A stretch of 39,997 bases of DNA, taken from positions 1-39,997 of the IMG/VR virus record IMGVR_UViG_3300020371_000023; one strand, written 5' to 3'. Below the pieces are notes generated by a model. The model ran no database searches. It worked only from the letters and a program-made list of their open reading frames with translations, and was not told where the DNA came from. This document shows, piece after piece, positions 30,348 to 39,997 of this stretch (positions are counted from its first letter, which is position 1; the number at the start of each line of letters is the position of its first letter). The translations under genes and the position numbers were made by a program. The DNA comes from a virus.

Positions 30348-32261
30348 ATGTCGACAAACCTCATATGCATAGCCGAAGGTTGCAGGAAAAAATTACGAGG
30401 TAGACAACGCAAATTTTGCTCAGGGACGTGCCAGAAGCGTCAATTTGCCCGTGACAAGCGACATAATGACAAAGTGGACTCCAAGCCCATAAATAAAGAG
30501 TACAATAGTGATACAGGGGACTACGCATCAGTGCGTAGAGGACAGTACTACCGAGCTTTCGTAAGCGAAGGTATAGCTGAAACAGTTGCAACTGGTGGGA
30601 TAACGGTAGCTGACGCAGCTTCCCTCCTTGGTTGCACTTCAGCTACTGTGTCCCGCATGCTTGCTGCCTACAAAATAGATAGTAGAAACGAAGTAGCTGC
30701 AGAGGATTGGGAGCTATCCGAAGACGCAAAGTCCGCATTAGAAAATTTTTCCGACTTCCGACACAAATACTTTAGAACAGAACTAGGAAAACATTATGAC
30801 ACCGCAGATTTTCATAAGAATTGGATTAATAATATTATAGATAGTATAGAAAACGGTAAAGAATTACTGATACTGTCACCCCCCAGACATGGAAAGACTG
30901 AATTATTAATACACTTTGCAGTATATCAAATATGTAAAAACCCTAACACACGTATTATGTGGGTAGGTGGTAACGAAGATATTGCAAAGAACGCATTATC
31001 TGCTGTCTTGGACGTATTAGATACTAATGAAGAATTACAACAAGACTTTTGTCCACCTGGTACAAACTTTAAACCTGATAACAGGTCAGGTAAAAACTGG
31101 TCACAAAATCAATTTACTGTAGGTACTAGAACTGTTGCAGGTATTAAGTCACCTACTATGGTTGCTGTAGGTAAGGGTGGAAAGATTCTATCTCGTGACT
31201 GCGATATTATTATTGCTGACGACATTGAAGACCATCAAACTACTATGCAACCTGGTGCAAGAGAATCTACAAGACAATGGTGGACTACAACATTATCAAG
31301 TCGTAAAGAGGAACATACTGCTGTAGTAGTAATTGGGTCAAGACAGCACCCTGATGATTTATATAACCACTTACTTGAATCAGATAACTTTACAAGCATA
31401 GTAGAAACTGCACACTCATTAGATTGTCAATTACCAGAACATTTAGAAGAAGAACACATTGACTGTATGTTATGGGCTAAGAAACGTAGTTACAAATGGT
31501 TAATGTCTAGGTTGCACTCTGCTGAATCTACAGGTGGTAGACAAACATTCGAAATGGTTTATTACAATCAAGCATATGTAGAAGGTACGCAAATATTTAC
31601 TATGAACATAATTGACCAATGTATGCGACCTGATTTAGTACTAGGACAAGTATATAAAAATTTATATTTAGTTGCTGGACTAGACCCTGCATCAAGTGGC
31701 TACCAAGCAAGTGTATTGTGGGGTATAGACCAGTACAGAGGTGAACTTTATCTAGTTGACCTAGAAAACAAACGTGGTGGTGGTATTAGAGCTGCACTAG
31801 ACCAAATGGCTGTATGGTTACATGATTATGATTGTAGACATTGGATAGTAGAAGAAAACGGATTTCAATCTGCTATACGACAAGATGCAGCTATAAAAGA
31901 ATTTACTTTACGTACAGGTATAACAGTACAAGGACACATGACAGGTAAAAACAAACATGACCCATTGTATGGTGTTGGAGCTATGGCTGATTTGTTTGAA
32001 GATAGAAGAATACACTTACCTACTGGTGATGGAGAATCTAACGCTAAAGTACAGAAATATAGGCAACAACTGTTATACTTTGATGGAAAACCTGTTTCTA
32101 AAAGAAACAAAGAGAAGACTGACATAGTTATGGCTAGTTGGTTTCCTATGAAAGTTTTTAGGCGTATGCAAAAAGAGCATGCTGCCGATTTAGGATTAGA
32201 CTACAATCCTAGTTATGGAGATTATAAGATTACAAAAATGAATGAGGCACCTTGGGGATAG
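30348..32261 (+). CDS. terL: Terminase large subunit with zinc-finger and HTH N-terminus
   Basis: 637 residues. A C4 zinc-finger pattern at the start (Cys7, Cys12, Cys24, Cys28) is followed by a basic stretch and a helix-turn-helix (about 83-110, ITVADAASLLGCTSATVSRM). The ATPase has Walker A SPPRHGKT (177-184), Walker B DIIIADDIED (286-295) and a coupling motif near VIGSRQHPDD (329-338). The nuclease starts at GLDPASSG (444-451; Asp446). Terminase packages DNA into the head through the portal. The extra N-terminus looks like a small-terminase-type DNA-binding domain fused on, and no separate small terminase gene is seen. Confidence 0.9.
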   Translation: MSTNLICIAEGCRKKLRGRQRKFCSGTCQKRQFARDKRHNDKVDSKPINKEYNSDTGDYASVRRGQYYRAFVSEGIAETVATGGITVADAASLLGCTSATVSRMLAAYKIDSRNEVAAEDWELSEDAKSALENFSDFRHKYFRTELGKHYDTADFHKNWINNIIDSIENGKELLILSPPRHGKTELLIHFAVYQICKNPNTRIMWVGGNEDIAKNALSAVLDVLDTNEELQQDFCPPGTNFKPDNRSGKNWSQNQFTVGTRTVAGIKSPTMVAVGKGGKILSRDCDIIIADDIEDHQTTMQPGARESTRQWWTTTLSSRKEEHTAVVVIGSRQHPDDLYNHLLESDNFTSIVETAHSLDCQLPEHLEEEHIDCMLWAKKRSYKWLMSRLHSAESTGGRQTFEMVYYNQAYVEGTQIFTMNIIDQCMRPDLVLGQVYKNLYLVAGLDPASSGYQASVLWGIDQYRGELYLVDLENKRGGGIRAALDQMAVWLHDYDCRHWIVEENGFQSAIRQDAAIKEFTLRTGITVQGHMTGKNKHDPLYGVGAMADLFEDRRIHLPTGDGESNAKVQKYRQQLLYFDGKPVSKRNKEKTDIVMASWFPMKVFRRMQKEHAADLGLDYNPSYGDYKITKMNEAPWG

Positions 32262-34024
32262 AAAATTTAGATATAAAAAACTATCAAGAAATAGTTAAGA
32301 ATGCAGCTGAACTTACATCAGGTAAGTTGACGCAAGAACGACAAGTACAGAAAGCTAGAATAAAAGCAATTCTTAATGGTGGTGCTGATGGTATTAAAGC
32401 TTTACTAGGTAACACAATGGAAACTAGTGATGCTGATTTATTACCAGCTCCTAACATGTTGCAGTCTGGTATTGACCGACTTGCACAAAAAGTATCTGGT
32501 ATACCACAAGTTAGAGTAGATGTACCTAACGATAGAGATTCATCTAGAGCTAAGATGCGTGCAGAAAAATTAGAACGTATTGTTACTAACTATGATGAAA
32601 AACAAGGATTATTGGAGCAACTACAACAAGCTGCTAGATGGCTACCTGGTTATGGTTATTGTGCTTGGGTTATTACAACTAAAGTAGATACTAATGGATT
32701 TATATATCCTAGTGCTGAACTAAGAGACCCTTATGATACATTTCCAGGAAACTTTGGTCCTGACCAACAACCAAGAGAAATGGCAGTACTAAGACGAGTA
32801 CCTAGATATAAACTTGCACAGATTTATCCTGAGTTTGCAAATGAAATATTAAAAAAAGATGAGGATGCTGAAGAAGCACAACCTGATACTGCTACACCAT
32901 TTTTATCATATGAAAACAACAGAGAACAAGGTTGGGAAGATAATACATACTCTGGTGTAAGAATTATTGAATATTATGACCAAGGAGGAACTTATGTAGT
33001 ATTTCCTGAACGTAATATGATACTTGACTTTATACCTAACGTATTGTCTACACCACCATTTGTATTTATGAAAAGAGTTTCTTTTGACCAACTAAAAGGT
33101 CAATACGACCACGTCATAGGACTAATGGCTATGATGGCAAAGATTAACATAATGTCTGCAATTGCAATGGAAGATTCTGTGTTTACAGAAACTAACATAT
33201 CAGGAGAGATAGAATCCGGACAATACAGAAAAGGCAGATTTGCGGTTAATTATCTAGCTCCTGGTACACAAGTTTCTAAACCAATGAATAACATACCATA
33301 TCAATTGTTCCAACAAATAGATAGATTGGAAAGACAATTACGTATGGTAGGTGGTTATCCTGTTACTGACGATAGTCAGTCACCTAACTCTTTTGTTACT
33401 GGTGCAGGATTATCAGAACTAAACAGTACTATGTCATTAATGATATCTGAGTATAGAGATATTATTAAAGGTGCATTAGTACGTATGGACCAAAAAAGAT
33501 TAGAACTAGATGTAGTTTTATCTTACTCACAAGGTATAAATAAAAAACCTATGGCTGGTTATCTTAATGGTTCAGCATTTTCTGAAAACTACTTTCCACT
33601 TGCTGATATTGGTGGAGACTTTAAAACTAGACGTATCTATGGTGTTATGGCTGGTTTTGATGAACCACAAAAAATTGTAACTGGTTTGCAATTGTTACAA
33701 GCAGGTGTTATAGACGTAGAAACGTTACAAGATAATATTGATGGTTTAGAAAATATTGCTAAAGTGCAAGAACGTATACGTAAAAACAAAGCAGAACAAG
33801 TACTATTTGATAGTATTTTAGCTAGGTCTGCACAAGGTGACCCTGCAGCTACAATGGCTGCTATAGCTATTTATGAGTATCCAAACGCTATAACTGATAT
33901 AATGAAACAGTTTTATACTCCACAAGAGCCACAAATGTCACCTGAAGAACAAGCTATGATACAACAACAGATGATGATGGGTGGTGGCGGTGTACCAGGA
34001 ATGGCACAAGCATTTGGAGTATAG
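32252..34024 (+). CDS. Portal protein, TTG start
   Basis: 590 residues, starting at TTG 32252 with TGAGG just upstream, overlapping the terminase end by 10 nt. An N-terminal helical region precedes the portal core with a conserved segment RDPYDTFPGNFG (about 155-166), the wing and the crown-like region with LYGVMAGFD-type helices, and a Gln/Met-rich C-terminal tail (about 560-590, QQQMMMGGGG). Portals form the dodecameric ring at one capsid vertex through which DNA passes. The position directly after terminase supports this. Confidence 0.8.
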   Translation: MGIENLDIKNYQEIVKNAAELTSGKLTQERQVQKARIKAILNGGADGIKALLGNTMETSDADLLPAPNMLQSGIDRLAQKVSGIPQVRVDVPNDRDSSRAKMRAEKLERIVTNYDEKQGLLEQLQQAARWLPGYGYCAWVITTKVDTNGFIYPSAELRDPYDTFPGNFGPDQQPREMAVLRRVPRYKLAQIYPEFANEILKKDEDAEEAQPDTATPFLSYENNREQGWEDNTYSGVRIIEYYDQGGTYVVFPERNMILDFIPNVLSTPPFVFMKRVSFDQLKGQYDHVIGLMAMMAKINIMSAIAMEDSVFTETNISGEIESGQYRKGRFAVNYLAPGTQVSKPMNNIPYQLFQQIDRLERQLRMVGGYPVTDDSQSPNSFVTGAGLSELNSTMSLMISEYRDIIKGALVRMDQKRLELDVVLSYSQGINKKPMAGYLNGSAFSENYFPLADIGGDFKTRRIYGVMAGFDEPQKIVTGLQLLQAGVIDVETLQDNIDGLENIAKVQERIRKNKAEQVLFDSILARSAQGDPAATMAAIAIYEYPNAITDIMKQFYTPQEPQMSPEEQAMIQQQMMMGGGGVPGMAQAFGV

Positions 34025-34028
34025 TAAA

Positions 34029-34193
34029 ATGCAACATTATTTTGACAGAGAGTTTTGGGATTTAGTATATCAAGAGTATGGTGTTACTGATGAGCTGGAT
34101 ATTTTAAGTGAAAACGTATTAGAAATACTTACTCCTATGCCTGGAATAATTGTATTAATAACAAAGGATTTTCATAATGGCGAAGAAGCGTAG
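34029..34193 (+). CDS. Small protein after portal (54 aa)
   Basis: 54 residues from ATG 34029, chosen because GGAGT lies eight bases upstream (34016-34020); the frame also opens earlier at 33981 inside the portal gene. The protein is acidic, with a helical N-terminal half and a hydrophobic C-terminal strand (PGIIVLITKDF). It overlaps the next gene by 17 nt. No family recognised; a small virion or head-assembly protein is possible. Confidence 0.5.
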   Translation: MQHYFDREFWDLVYQEYGVTDELDILSENVLEILTPMPGIIVLITKDFHNGEEA

Positions 34194-34557
34194 AGGCGGA
34201 TATAGACAACCAAATAATCCTGCACCTGTAGCTACACCACAAGGTGGACAAAGAACAGATGGTGGACCTGGTAGCAGTAAACAACCATTAAGAAGATTAC
34301 CTGATGCTGATTATGGACAAAACAAAGCATTTGTAGAACAACAACAAGCAGCACCATTACCAAAACAAGAAAGACTTAACCCTAACATATTTGCACCTAC
34401 TGAATATCCTGGTGAACCTGCAACAGAAGGGTTGCCTATAGGACCTGGTAGTGGACCTACTGTTATGCCTGATAATATAGATACTATATTGCAAGCAATG
34501 CATAAGTTAAACCCATCTCCTTTAGTTGCAGATATGATTAACAACAGGGTTGATTAA
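34177..34557 (+). CDS. Small Pro/Gln-rich protein before giant gene (126 aa)
   Basis: 126 residues, starting MAKKRRGGYRQPNNPAP: a basic, Pro/Gln/Gly-rich, likely disordered N-terminal 85 residues, then a short helical C-terminal segment (ILQAMHKLNPSPLVADMINNRVD, about 103-126, partly given). It ends in TAATG that starts the giant gene, so the two are made together. It may be a virion-associated or assembly factor. The family is known from phages only by pattern. Confidence 0.55.
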   Translation: MAKKRRGGYRQPNNPAPVATPQGGQRTDGGPGSSKQPLRRLPDADYGQNKAFVEQQQAAPLPKQERLNPNIFAPTEYPGEPATEGLPIGPGSGPTVMPDNIDTILQAMHKLNPSPLVADMINNRVD

Positions 34558-37500
34558 TGGGATTTTATTTACACGATAGAAACGCATACGAAGATTTAAT
34601 TAAAGCTAATGCTAGACAAGAACTAAAAGTAGCACAGTATGAAGATATATTACAAAAATCTGACCCTTTACAGATTTTAGAAAATTATAGCAAGTATCAA
34701 CAAGAGATGCCTGAAATAGGCTCACCTGATGCTATGTCATTATCACAACTTAATGTTCCTACAAACTACGATACTGCAAGAACTATTGCACAAGCATCAG
34801 CTAATAAAAGAATATTTGACGAAGCTAGATTATGGAATGAATTACAACAAGAGTTTGGTGATGATAGTGTAGCTGACAATATGAAAATGACTGCTGCTGA
34901 TGTATGGACATTAGGATTAGCACCAGGTGGAGCTAAACCATTTCAAACACAAGCAGGTGTATGGGCATTTGCTGCATTAGATTGGTTGTTTCAAACTATA
35001 GGACCAGGTGGTTCTGGTAAGTGGTCTATAGGTTCACAAGCTATAAATGCATTATTACCTGGACAACCTATGGCTGTAGGACGTTCTGTAGCATATTTAA
35101 GAGATTTAAGAGAATACGATAAATTATTAAAGAATGGATATTCGAAAGTTCAAGCACAAAATAAACTGTCAATTGATTTAAGTGGTACAAGAGTACAAGG
35201 ATTAGGTGAAAACTTAGGTCCTGTAGGAGAAATTAAACAACAAATCGATATGATAGCTGAAGCACATAAGATGGGTGGTGAACCTGTTATAACTGCTATG
35301 TATAGAGCTGTGCTAGAAGGTAAACCTATTAACTTTGATAGAAGTAGATGGTTTATAACAGAAAGTGTTAAAGCAGAAAAAACACCTCATTACATTAAAC
35401 TTACACAAGATTATGGTATGTCACCTGATGAAGCTAGAGATTTTATATATAAAAACATTGGTAATCCATTAAGAGGTAGCTATGACCCTAAGACTGGTGA
35501 AACTAATTATGCTTTTGATGGTGAGGGTGGTAATTTATACTACACATCATATGATAATCCAAACAAAATTAACTTTTATGCAGGTCGACATAGACAAAAG
35601 TATTTCTTTGCAGGCATAGATAGACAAGATTACTTTAGACCTGAGTGGGCTGACAGAGATATTTTAATGGAGTACTCACCAGGTAAAGTACAATCATCTG
35701 AATTCTTTGAACCAGGTACTACTGCATTTAGAAATATGTCAGGTTTAATTGATGCAGCACATCAAATTGTGCCAGAAATATTTCTAGGTAAAGGCATTAA
35801 AGGTGTTAGAAATGTTTCTAAAGGTTTAAGAGGTGTTAATGGTGCATATGAAATGGTTAACCAAGGTAAACTTGTTAAACGAGGACTTGTTAAAAACTAT
35901 ATAGTTACACCTAGAAAATTAGCTGACAATGTATTAGAAGAAGTAGGACCAAGGATTGATGGTGCTACTGGTAATGGTAAAATTGATGATTTAGTAGATA
36001 GCGGATATCAATTACTTACTAATAAAAATATTACACCTGATACTGCTAACCAGAGAAAATGGCTTAAAAAGATGAGAAAAGAACAAACATTGTTTGGTTA
36101 TGTGCCAAGGTTCTTTCAATTAACACAAGATGAAATATTAAATCAACCAATTAACATAAGATTCTTTAAAGCTGTAGCTGAAGAAGATAACTTAATGATT
36201 ATGGGTAGTAATAACATAATTAAAGATATGCCTGCACAAGTACAAAAAGCTTTAGTAGAAGCAGATGATTGGAAAGATGTACAAAATATATTTGGTCAAA
36301 TGATTGATACTGGATATAAAATACAAAACAAGTATGGAGAAATGGTTCCTTATACTTTACCAGGCAAAGTATTACCTAAGACTGGTTCAATGATACTTAA
36401 TAGATTTTTACAAAAAGCAGGAATAGATAAATCATACAGAACATTTGGTAGTTTTGCTGGTGAAAATATACGTAAAGTAAAAGATACTGTTATGCCTTAT
36501 ATGCCTTTTAGACGTAATCCAAGTAAGTTAACTAGAGTAGAAAACACAGATGCTGTAGTAATTGACCAAGCAGCAGATGTTGCTAATAAAATATCTGAAT
36601 TAGCTAAAACAGAAAACGCTCCTATGGTTTATAAGTTTCAAGAAATGAGACAACGTAAACTACCTGAGTTTGAAAAGTATCTTGGATTTTCATCTAATTA
36701 CAATTCAACATACAATCCTTATTACAGAAAGTTATTGAGTGTTGTACCTGAAATGGGTATACCATTGAATAACTTAGATTCAGGATACAGACAGCTAATA
36801 GGTCATTTGCAAGTTAATCAATATGATGATATTGAAGCTAATAAAATATTAAAAGAGTTTTTAGATATAGACCCTAATAAAAAATCTCTATACAGAGACT
36901 TTGCACAACAACAAGCATTAAGAGATGTCAAGATGATTAAAGCAAGAGGTGGTAACTGGGAATATGTAGCACAAGTTGCTGATGAAATGTTTGAAGGTTT
37001 ACAAAAATCTAAAATATATGCTACTGATAAAAATGGTCAAATGCTACCAAGCATTGGTACAAGATATAAAGGACAAGATATAAATCATGTTGGTAATGCT
37101 GTAGATGAATTTGGTAACGTAACAACTTCTGTATCAGGTTCTATGTTGTCAGAAATGCAAGATAATATAGCACCTTTATTAGATTATAGATTAATTGAAC
37201 GTTCATTAGGTCCTTTGTTTAAAGCATATCCAGATGGTAAGTATGTTCCTACATCATTTTTAGGTGATATGAAAGCATATGCTAAATATAAAGGACAAAA
37301 CAAATGGTGGGGTAAACCTGGAGAAGATTTACCTAATCCATTTGATGATGGTATTATTAATGTTAAAAGATTAGAAGATAATTTTTTAAGCAACACGCTA
37401 CAGTTTTATACACGAAATATATTTAAACCTCTTGTACTTATGAGATTTGCTTTCTTTACACGTGTATTTATGGAAGAACAAGCACGTATGGCAATGAAAG

Positions 37501-39997
37501 GTATATCTAATATTTATAGTAAACCTTGGGAATATCTTACTTGGTTAGCTGCACATAATCCTAATTCTAAAGTAGGTTCAATATTAGAAAATCTACCATT
37601 TACAAGAGGATATCAAAAAGCTAAATACAGTGATGATGCTGTTGATTTCTTAATGGAAGAAGAAATTATGGAAGCTATGCAAAAAAGTATGCGATATGAA
37701 GATATTACAGGAACAAGTCTTAAAGCAAGAAATAGACATACTGAATATGTAGCTAAACGTACTGAAGAATTAAACCAAGATGAAATTAATTTAGCTGTTT
37801 ATCACGAACTTAGATTATTAAAAGGAGACCCAATAAACCAGGCTGTTGCTAAATATGGATATGGTAGTAATGAATTAGCTGAATGGTTAATATCAGATGC
37901 TGGTAAAAAAGCAAGATTAGAATTAGTAAGGTACGGTGGTAGAGGACATGCTGATTTTATAGAAGAATCATCTAAAGCTTTAGACCAACATTTACAAATG
38001 GTTGAATCAAGAATACGTAAAATAGCTGGTGGAGAATTAGATTTAGCAAAAGATGCTATTAAAAATAAAGATGGTACTTACACATACGCAATTAGGTCTG
38101 ATGTTAATGTTGGAGATGCAGCTATACGTAATTTAATTGCTGAAGGTAAATTACTTAAAAAAGGTAAAACAGGTACAAAAAGTTCTGATTATGTAGATTT
38201 TATGTCTAACGAAAAGTTTTTCAAAAAATATGACAAAAACAAAATGATGAAAGAACTTGGTTATTGGTACAACAAAGAAGATGGAATTAATCCAGGTGTA
38301 TTAAATCAAGTAAGAGATGTTGTTCCTACTGAAGGTGTTAATAACTATTTAGGAACAGTAGAAGAAATGATGGACCATTTCTTTGACACAGTGTTTACTA
38401 GATTAATGACTAAACCAATTGGTGTACTTAATCGTTCTACTACATTTAAACAATTTAGATGGATGTATATTGCTGAACGATTTAAAGATATGGATAAAAG
38501 CGTAAGAGCTAAATTTATAAAAGAAGGTATAGAAGCAGGTATACCTAAAAATGTAATTAAAGAACTTAGAGGTCAAGATAGTTTATATAAATCAGGACCT
38601 ATTAAAGATTTTCAAGTTATGGACACAGAATCTAAAGCTTATGGTCTTGCTGGTGTAAAAGAATTATTATACGATACAAGAAAAAGACATACACTATCTG
38701 ACAAGCTTGTAAATGTATTTCCATTTATTGAAGTATGGTTTGAAGTATTCCAAACTTGGGGACAATTACTTGCAGAAAAACCATATGCATTAAGACAAGC
38801 ACAAGTAGCTACAAGAGGACTTGGTGCTGCAAATACATTAGGTGAAAGTAGTGATGATGGATTTATATCACCAGACCCTATGAATCCTGATAAAGATGTA
38901 TTTGTTTATCCATTTGGTGGATTTATGTCAAATATATTATTTGATGATGAAATGTTTAGTGACAGTGATAGAAAAGTACAAATGTCACCTAAAGCATCAT
39001 TGCAAGGTGTTAACTTATTAGCACAAGGTTTTGTACCAGGACCTAACTCTATGGTATCTTTTGCACTTAGTAAAGTAATACCTAAAGCAGAATCAGCTAC
39101 AACTGCTGTTGGTATTAAAAGTGGTTGGGGTAATGAGTTAGAAACATTTATATTTGGTGAGTTTCCACCACCAGAAAAACTAAGAGATGTATTTAGAGAA
39201 TCACCTGTTTATAGGAAACTAGGTGCTGCAATGTTAGATGAAGATGAGTTTGAAAGAATAACTGATGGTTCTAGTCAAATTGCAAGAATGCGTGCTAAAA
39301 GTACTATTGAGTTATTTAGATGGGGTGTAGCTTCTGGTGAATCACAAAGGTTATATAAAGCTGGTAAGTTAGATAAATACATACCAAAGTTGTATCCAGA
39401 GTTTGATAAAAACGAATTAAATAAAGGTCAAATAGATAATCTTTATTTAGAGTATGCCAAAGAAAAATCAGGTACATTATTTGCATTTCAATTTATGTAT
39501 CAGTTTTTTGGTCCTGCTGGATTTAAACCAGAGTTTTTTATTGAAGATGACCAAGGACAAATGTGGGGACAAGCTGTACTTTATGAAGAATATGTTCGTA
39601 TTAGAGAAGAACAAGGTGGTAATGACTTAAGAACATACACTGCTTTTTTAGAGGAATTTGGAGTAGAACATCCATATCTATTAAGTCCTAGAACACAAGC
39701 AGAAGGTGGCAAACAAAATTACAGTGTTAGAGTACAAAATTTTCAAAAAGATAATCCTGAAATGTTTGCTAACTTAGAAGTAAGTGGTTATTACTTAAAC
39801 ATTGATAATCCTTATGAAGAAAAAAATTATAGAGATATTTTAGATTATAAAAATGAACTAAGTCCTGACCAATATCGTAGAGCTATAAATGATACTATAG
39901 GTTTCTTTAGATATAAAAGGTATTCACAAAAGATTGACAATTATGAATACATGGATAGTACAAGAAAAACTATTCTTAAAAGACATTTTAGAAATGA
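34557..39997 (+). CDS. Giant virion protein, N-terminal 1,813 codons (continues at base 1)
   Basis: The frame starts at ATG 34557, which shares its A with the stop of the upstream gene (TAATG), and stays open to the last base. The final two bases (GA) plus base 1 (A) make a Glu codon, after which the frame at base 2 continues in phase to 1114, giving about 2,184 residues. I recognise no catalytic motif. The protein is mostly hydrophilic with helical stretches and Gly/Ala-rich segments near residues 120-180. Lying between portal and scaffold/capsid, it is probably an internal virion or ejection protein, like the very large internal proteins of podoviruses. That role is inferred from position and size, not homology. 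It would be packaged with the portal and delivered into the cell or periplasm at infection. Confidence 0.85.
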   Translation, partial: MGFYLHDRNAYEDLIKANARQELKVAQYEDILQKSDPLQILENYSKYQQEMPEIGSPDAMSLSQLNVPTNYDTARTIAQASANKRIFDEARLWNELQQEFGDDSVADNMKMTAADVWTLGLAPGGAKPFQTQAGVWAFAALDWLFQTIGPGGSGKWSIGSQAINALLPGQPMAVGRSVAYLRDLREYDKLLKNGYSKVQAQNKLSIDLSGTRVQGLGENLGPVGEIKQQIDMIAEAHKMGGEPVITAMYRAVLEGKPINFDRSRWFITESVKAEKTPHYIKLTQDYGMSPDEARDFIYKNIGNPLRGSYDPKTGETNYAFDGEGGNLYYTSYDNPNKINFYAGRHRQKYFFAGIDRQDYFRPEWADRDILMEYSPGKVQSSEFFEPGTTAFRNMSGLIDAAHQIVPEIFLGKGIKGVRNVSKGLRGVNGAYEMVNQGKLVKRGLVKNYIVTPRKLADNVLEEVGPRIDGATGNGKIDDLVDSGYQLLTNKNITPDTANQRKWLKKMRKEQTLFGYVPRFFQLTQDEILNQPINIRFFKAVAEEDNLMIMGSNNIIKDMPAQVQKALVEADDWKDVQNIFGQMIDTGYKIQNKYGEMVPYTLPGKVLPKTGSMILNRFLQKAGIDKSYRTFGSFAGENIRKVKDTVMPYMPFRRNPSKLTRVENTDAVVIDQAADVANKISELAKTENAPMVYKFQEMRQRKLPEFEKYLGFSSNYNSTYNPYYRKLLSVVPEMGIPLNNLDSGYRQLIGHLQVNQYDDIEANKILKEFLDIDPNKKSLYRDFAQQQALRDVKMIKARGGNWEYVAQVADEMFEGLQKSKIYATDKNGQMLPSIGTRYKGQDINHVGNAVDEFGNVTTSVSGSMLSEMQDNIAPLLDYRLIERSLGPLFKAYPDGKYVPTSFLGDMKAYAKYKGQNKWWGKPGEDLPNPFDDGIINVKRLEDNFLSNTLQFYTRNIFKPLVLMRFAFFTRVFMEEQARMAMKGISNIYSKPWEYLTWLAAHNPNSKVGSILENLPFTRGYQKAKYSDDAVDFLMEEEIMEAMQKSMRYEDITGTSLKARNRHTEYVAKRTEELNQDEINLAVYHELRLLKGDPINQAVAKYGYGSNELAEWLISDAGKKARLELVRYGGRGHADFIEESSKALDQHLQMVESRIRKIAGGELDLAKDAIKNKDGTYTYAIRSDVNVGDAAIRNLIAEGKLLKKGKTGTKSSDYVDFMSNEKFFKKYDKNKMMKELGYWYNKEDGINPGVLNQVRDVVPTEGVNNYLGTVEEMMDHFFDTVFTRLMTKPIGVLNRSTTFKQFRWMYIAERFKDMDKSVRAKFIKEGIEAGIPKNVIKELRGQDSLYKSGPIKDFQVMDTESKAYGLAGVKELLYDTRKRHTLSDKLVNVFPFIEVWFEVFQTWGQLLAEKPYALRQAQVATRGLGAANTLGESSDDGFISPDPMNPDKDVFVYPFGGFMSNILFDDEMFSDSDRKVQMSPKASLQGVNLLAQGFVPGPNSMVSFALSKVIPKAESATTAVGIKSGWGNELETFIFGEFPPPEKLRDVFRESPVYRKLGAAMLDEDEFERITDGSSQIARMRAKSTIELFRWGVASGESQRLYKAGKLDKYIPKLYPEFDKNELNKGQIDNLYLEYAKEKSGTLFAFQFMYQFFGPAGFKPEFFIEDDQGQMWGQAVLYEEYVRIREEQGGNDLRTYTAFLEEFGVEHPYLLSPRTQAEGGKQNYSVRVQNFQKDNPEMFANLEVSGYYLNIDNPYEEKNYRDILDYKNELSPDQYRRAINDTIGFFRYKRYSQKIDNYEYMDSTRKTILKRHFRN

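Noticed and set aside
1-39997. CRISPR array, integrase or attachment sites
   Set aside because: No spaced direct repeats and no integrase-like motifs were seen on either strand.

Overview
The window looks like a complete genome of a tailed, most likely podovirus-like, bacteriophage with AT-rich DNA. The reading frame open at the last base runs in phase into the frame open at the first base. Joined, the two form one gene of 6,555 nt (2,184 codons plus stop), so the 39,997 bases are best read as a circular or circularly permuted molecule opened inside a giant virion-protein gene. There is no integrase, no tRNA, no CRISPR array, no DNA polymerase, no primase/helicase and no RNA polymerase. A lytic phage that uses the host replisome fits. 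The host is not proven. A lysozyme-like enzyme and an r1t-type holin, both common in phages of Gram-positive bacteria and actinobacteria, and the low GC hint at an aquatic low-GC bacterium, possibly an actinobacterium.

Layout. Two transcription arms diverge from a control region at about 29,999-30,347 and converge at about 18,760-18,800. The rightward (late) arm runs 30,348 to 39,997 and on through 1 to 18,759: terminase with an extra zinc-finger/HTH N-terminus, portal, two small proteins, the giant protein, two further virion proteins, a structured leader, scaffold, major capsid protein, a terminator, tail/adaptor proteins, fibre and glycine-rich adhesin genes, a cassette with a FAD-dependent halogenase between two related genes of unknown function, small membrane and Cys-rich proteins, a DUF5675-type protein, an 803-residue protein and an r1t-like holin. 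The leftward (early) arm runs from about 29,902 down to 18,775. It encodes many small proteins, a MoxR-type AAA+ ATPase with a von Willebrand A partner, an Api92-like protein, a metallophosphoesterase, a Rad52-like annealing protein, winged-helix/HTH proteins, a lysozyme-like enzyme and an HNH nuclease.

The most unusual content is RNA-like structure in the leftward arm. Six inverted-repeat hairpins in its gene gaps have unrelated arms of 11-15 bp but all enclose exactly 17 bases, with a shared loop consensus (upper strand GANNNCRWAARWNNNRA, with one mismatch in two copies). One small gene (29,284-29,616) is built almost entirely from eleven consecutive local hairpins. A 0.5-kb gap (23,370-23,904) folds on the minus strand as a large structured RNA with a pseudoknot and a GNRA tetraloop. 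A second gap (27,041-27,283) has mutually exclusive pairings like an attenuator. On the late side, the leader before the scaffold and capsid genes has two possible H-type pseudoknots. I could not match any of these to a known RNA class from memory.
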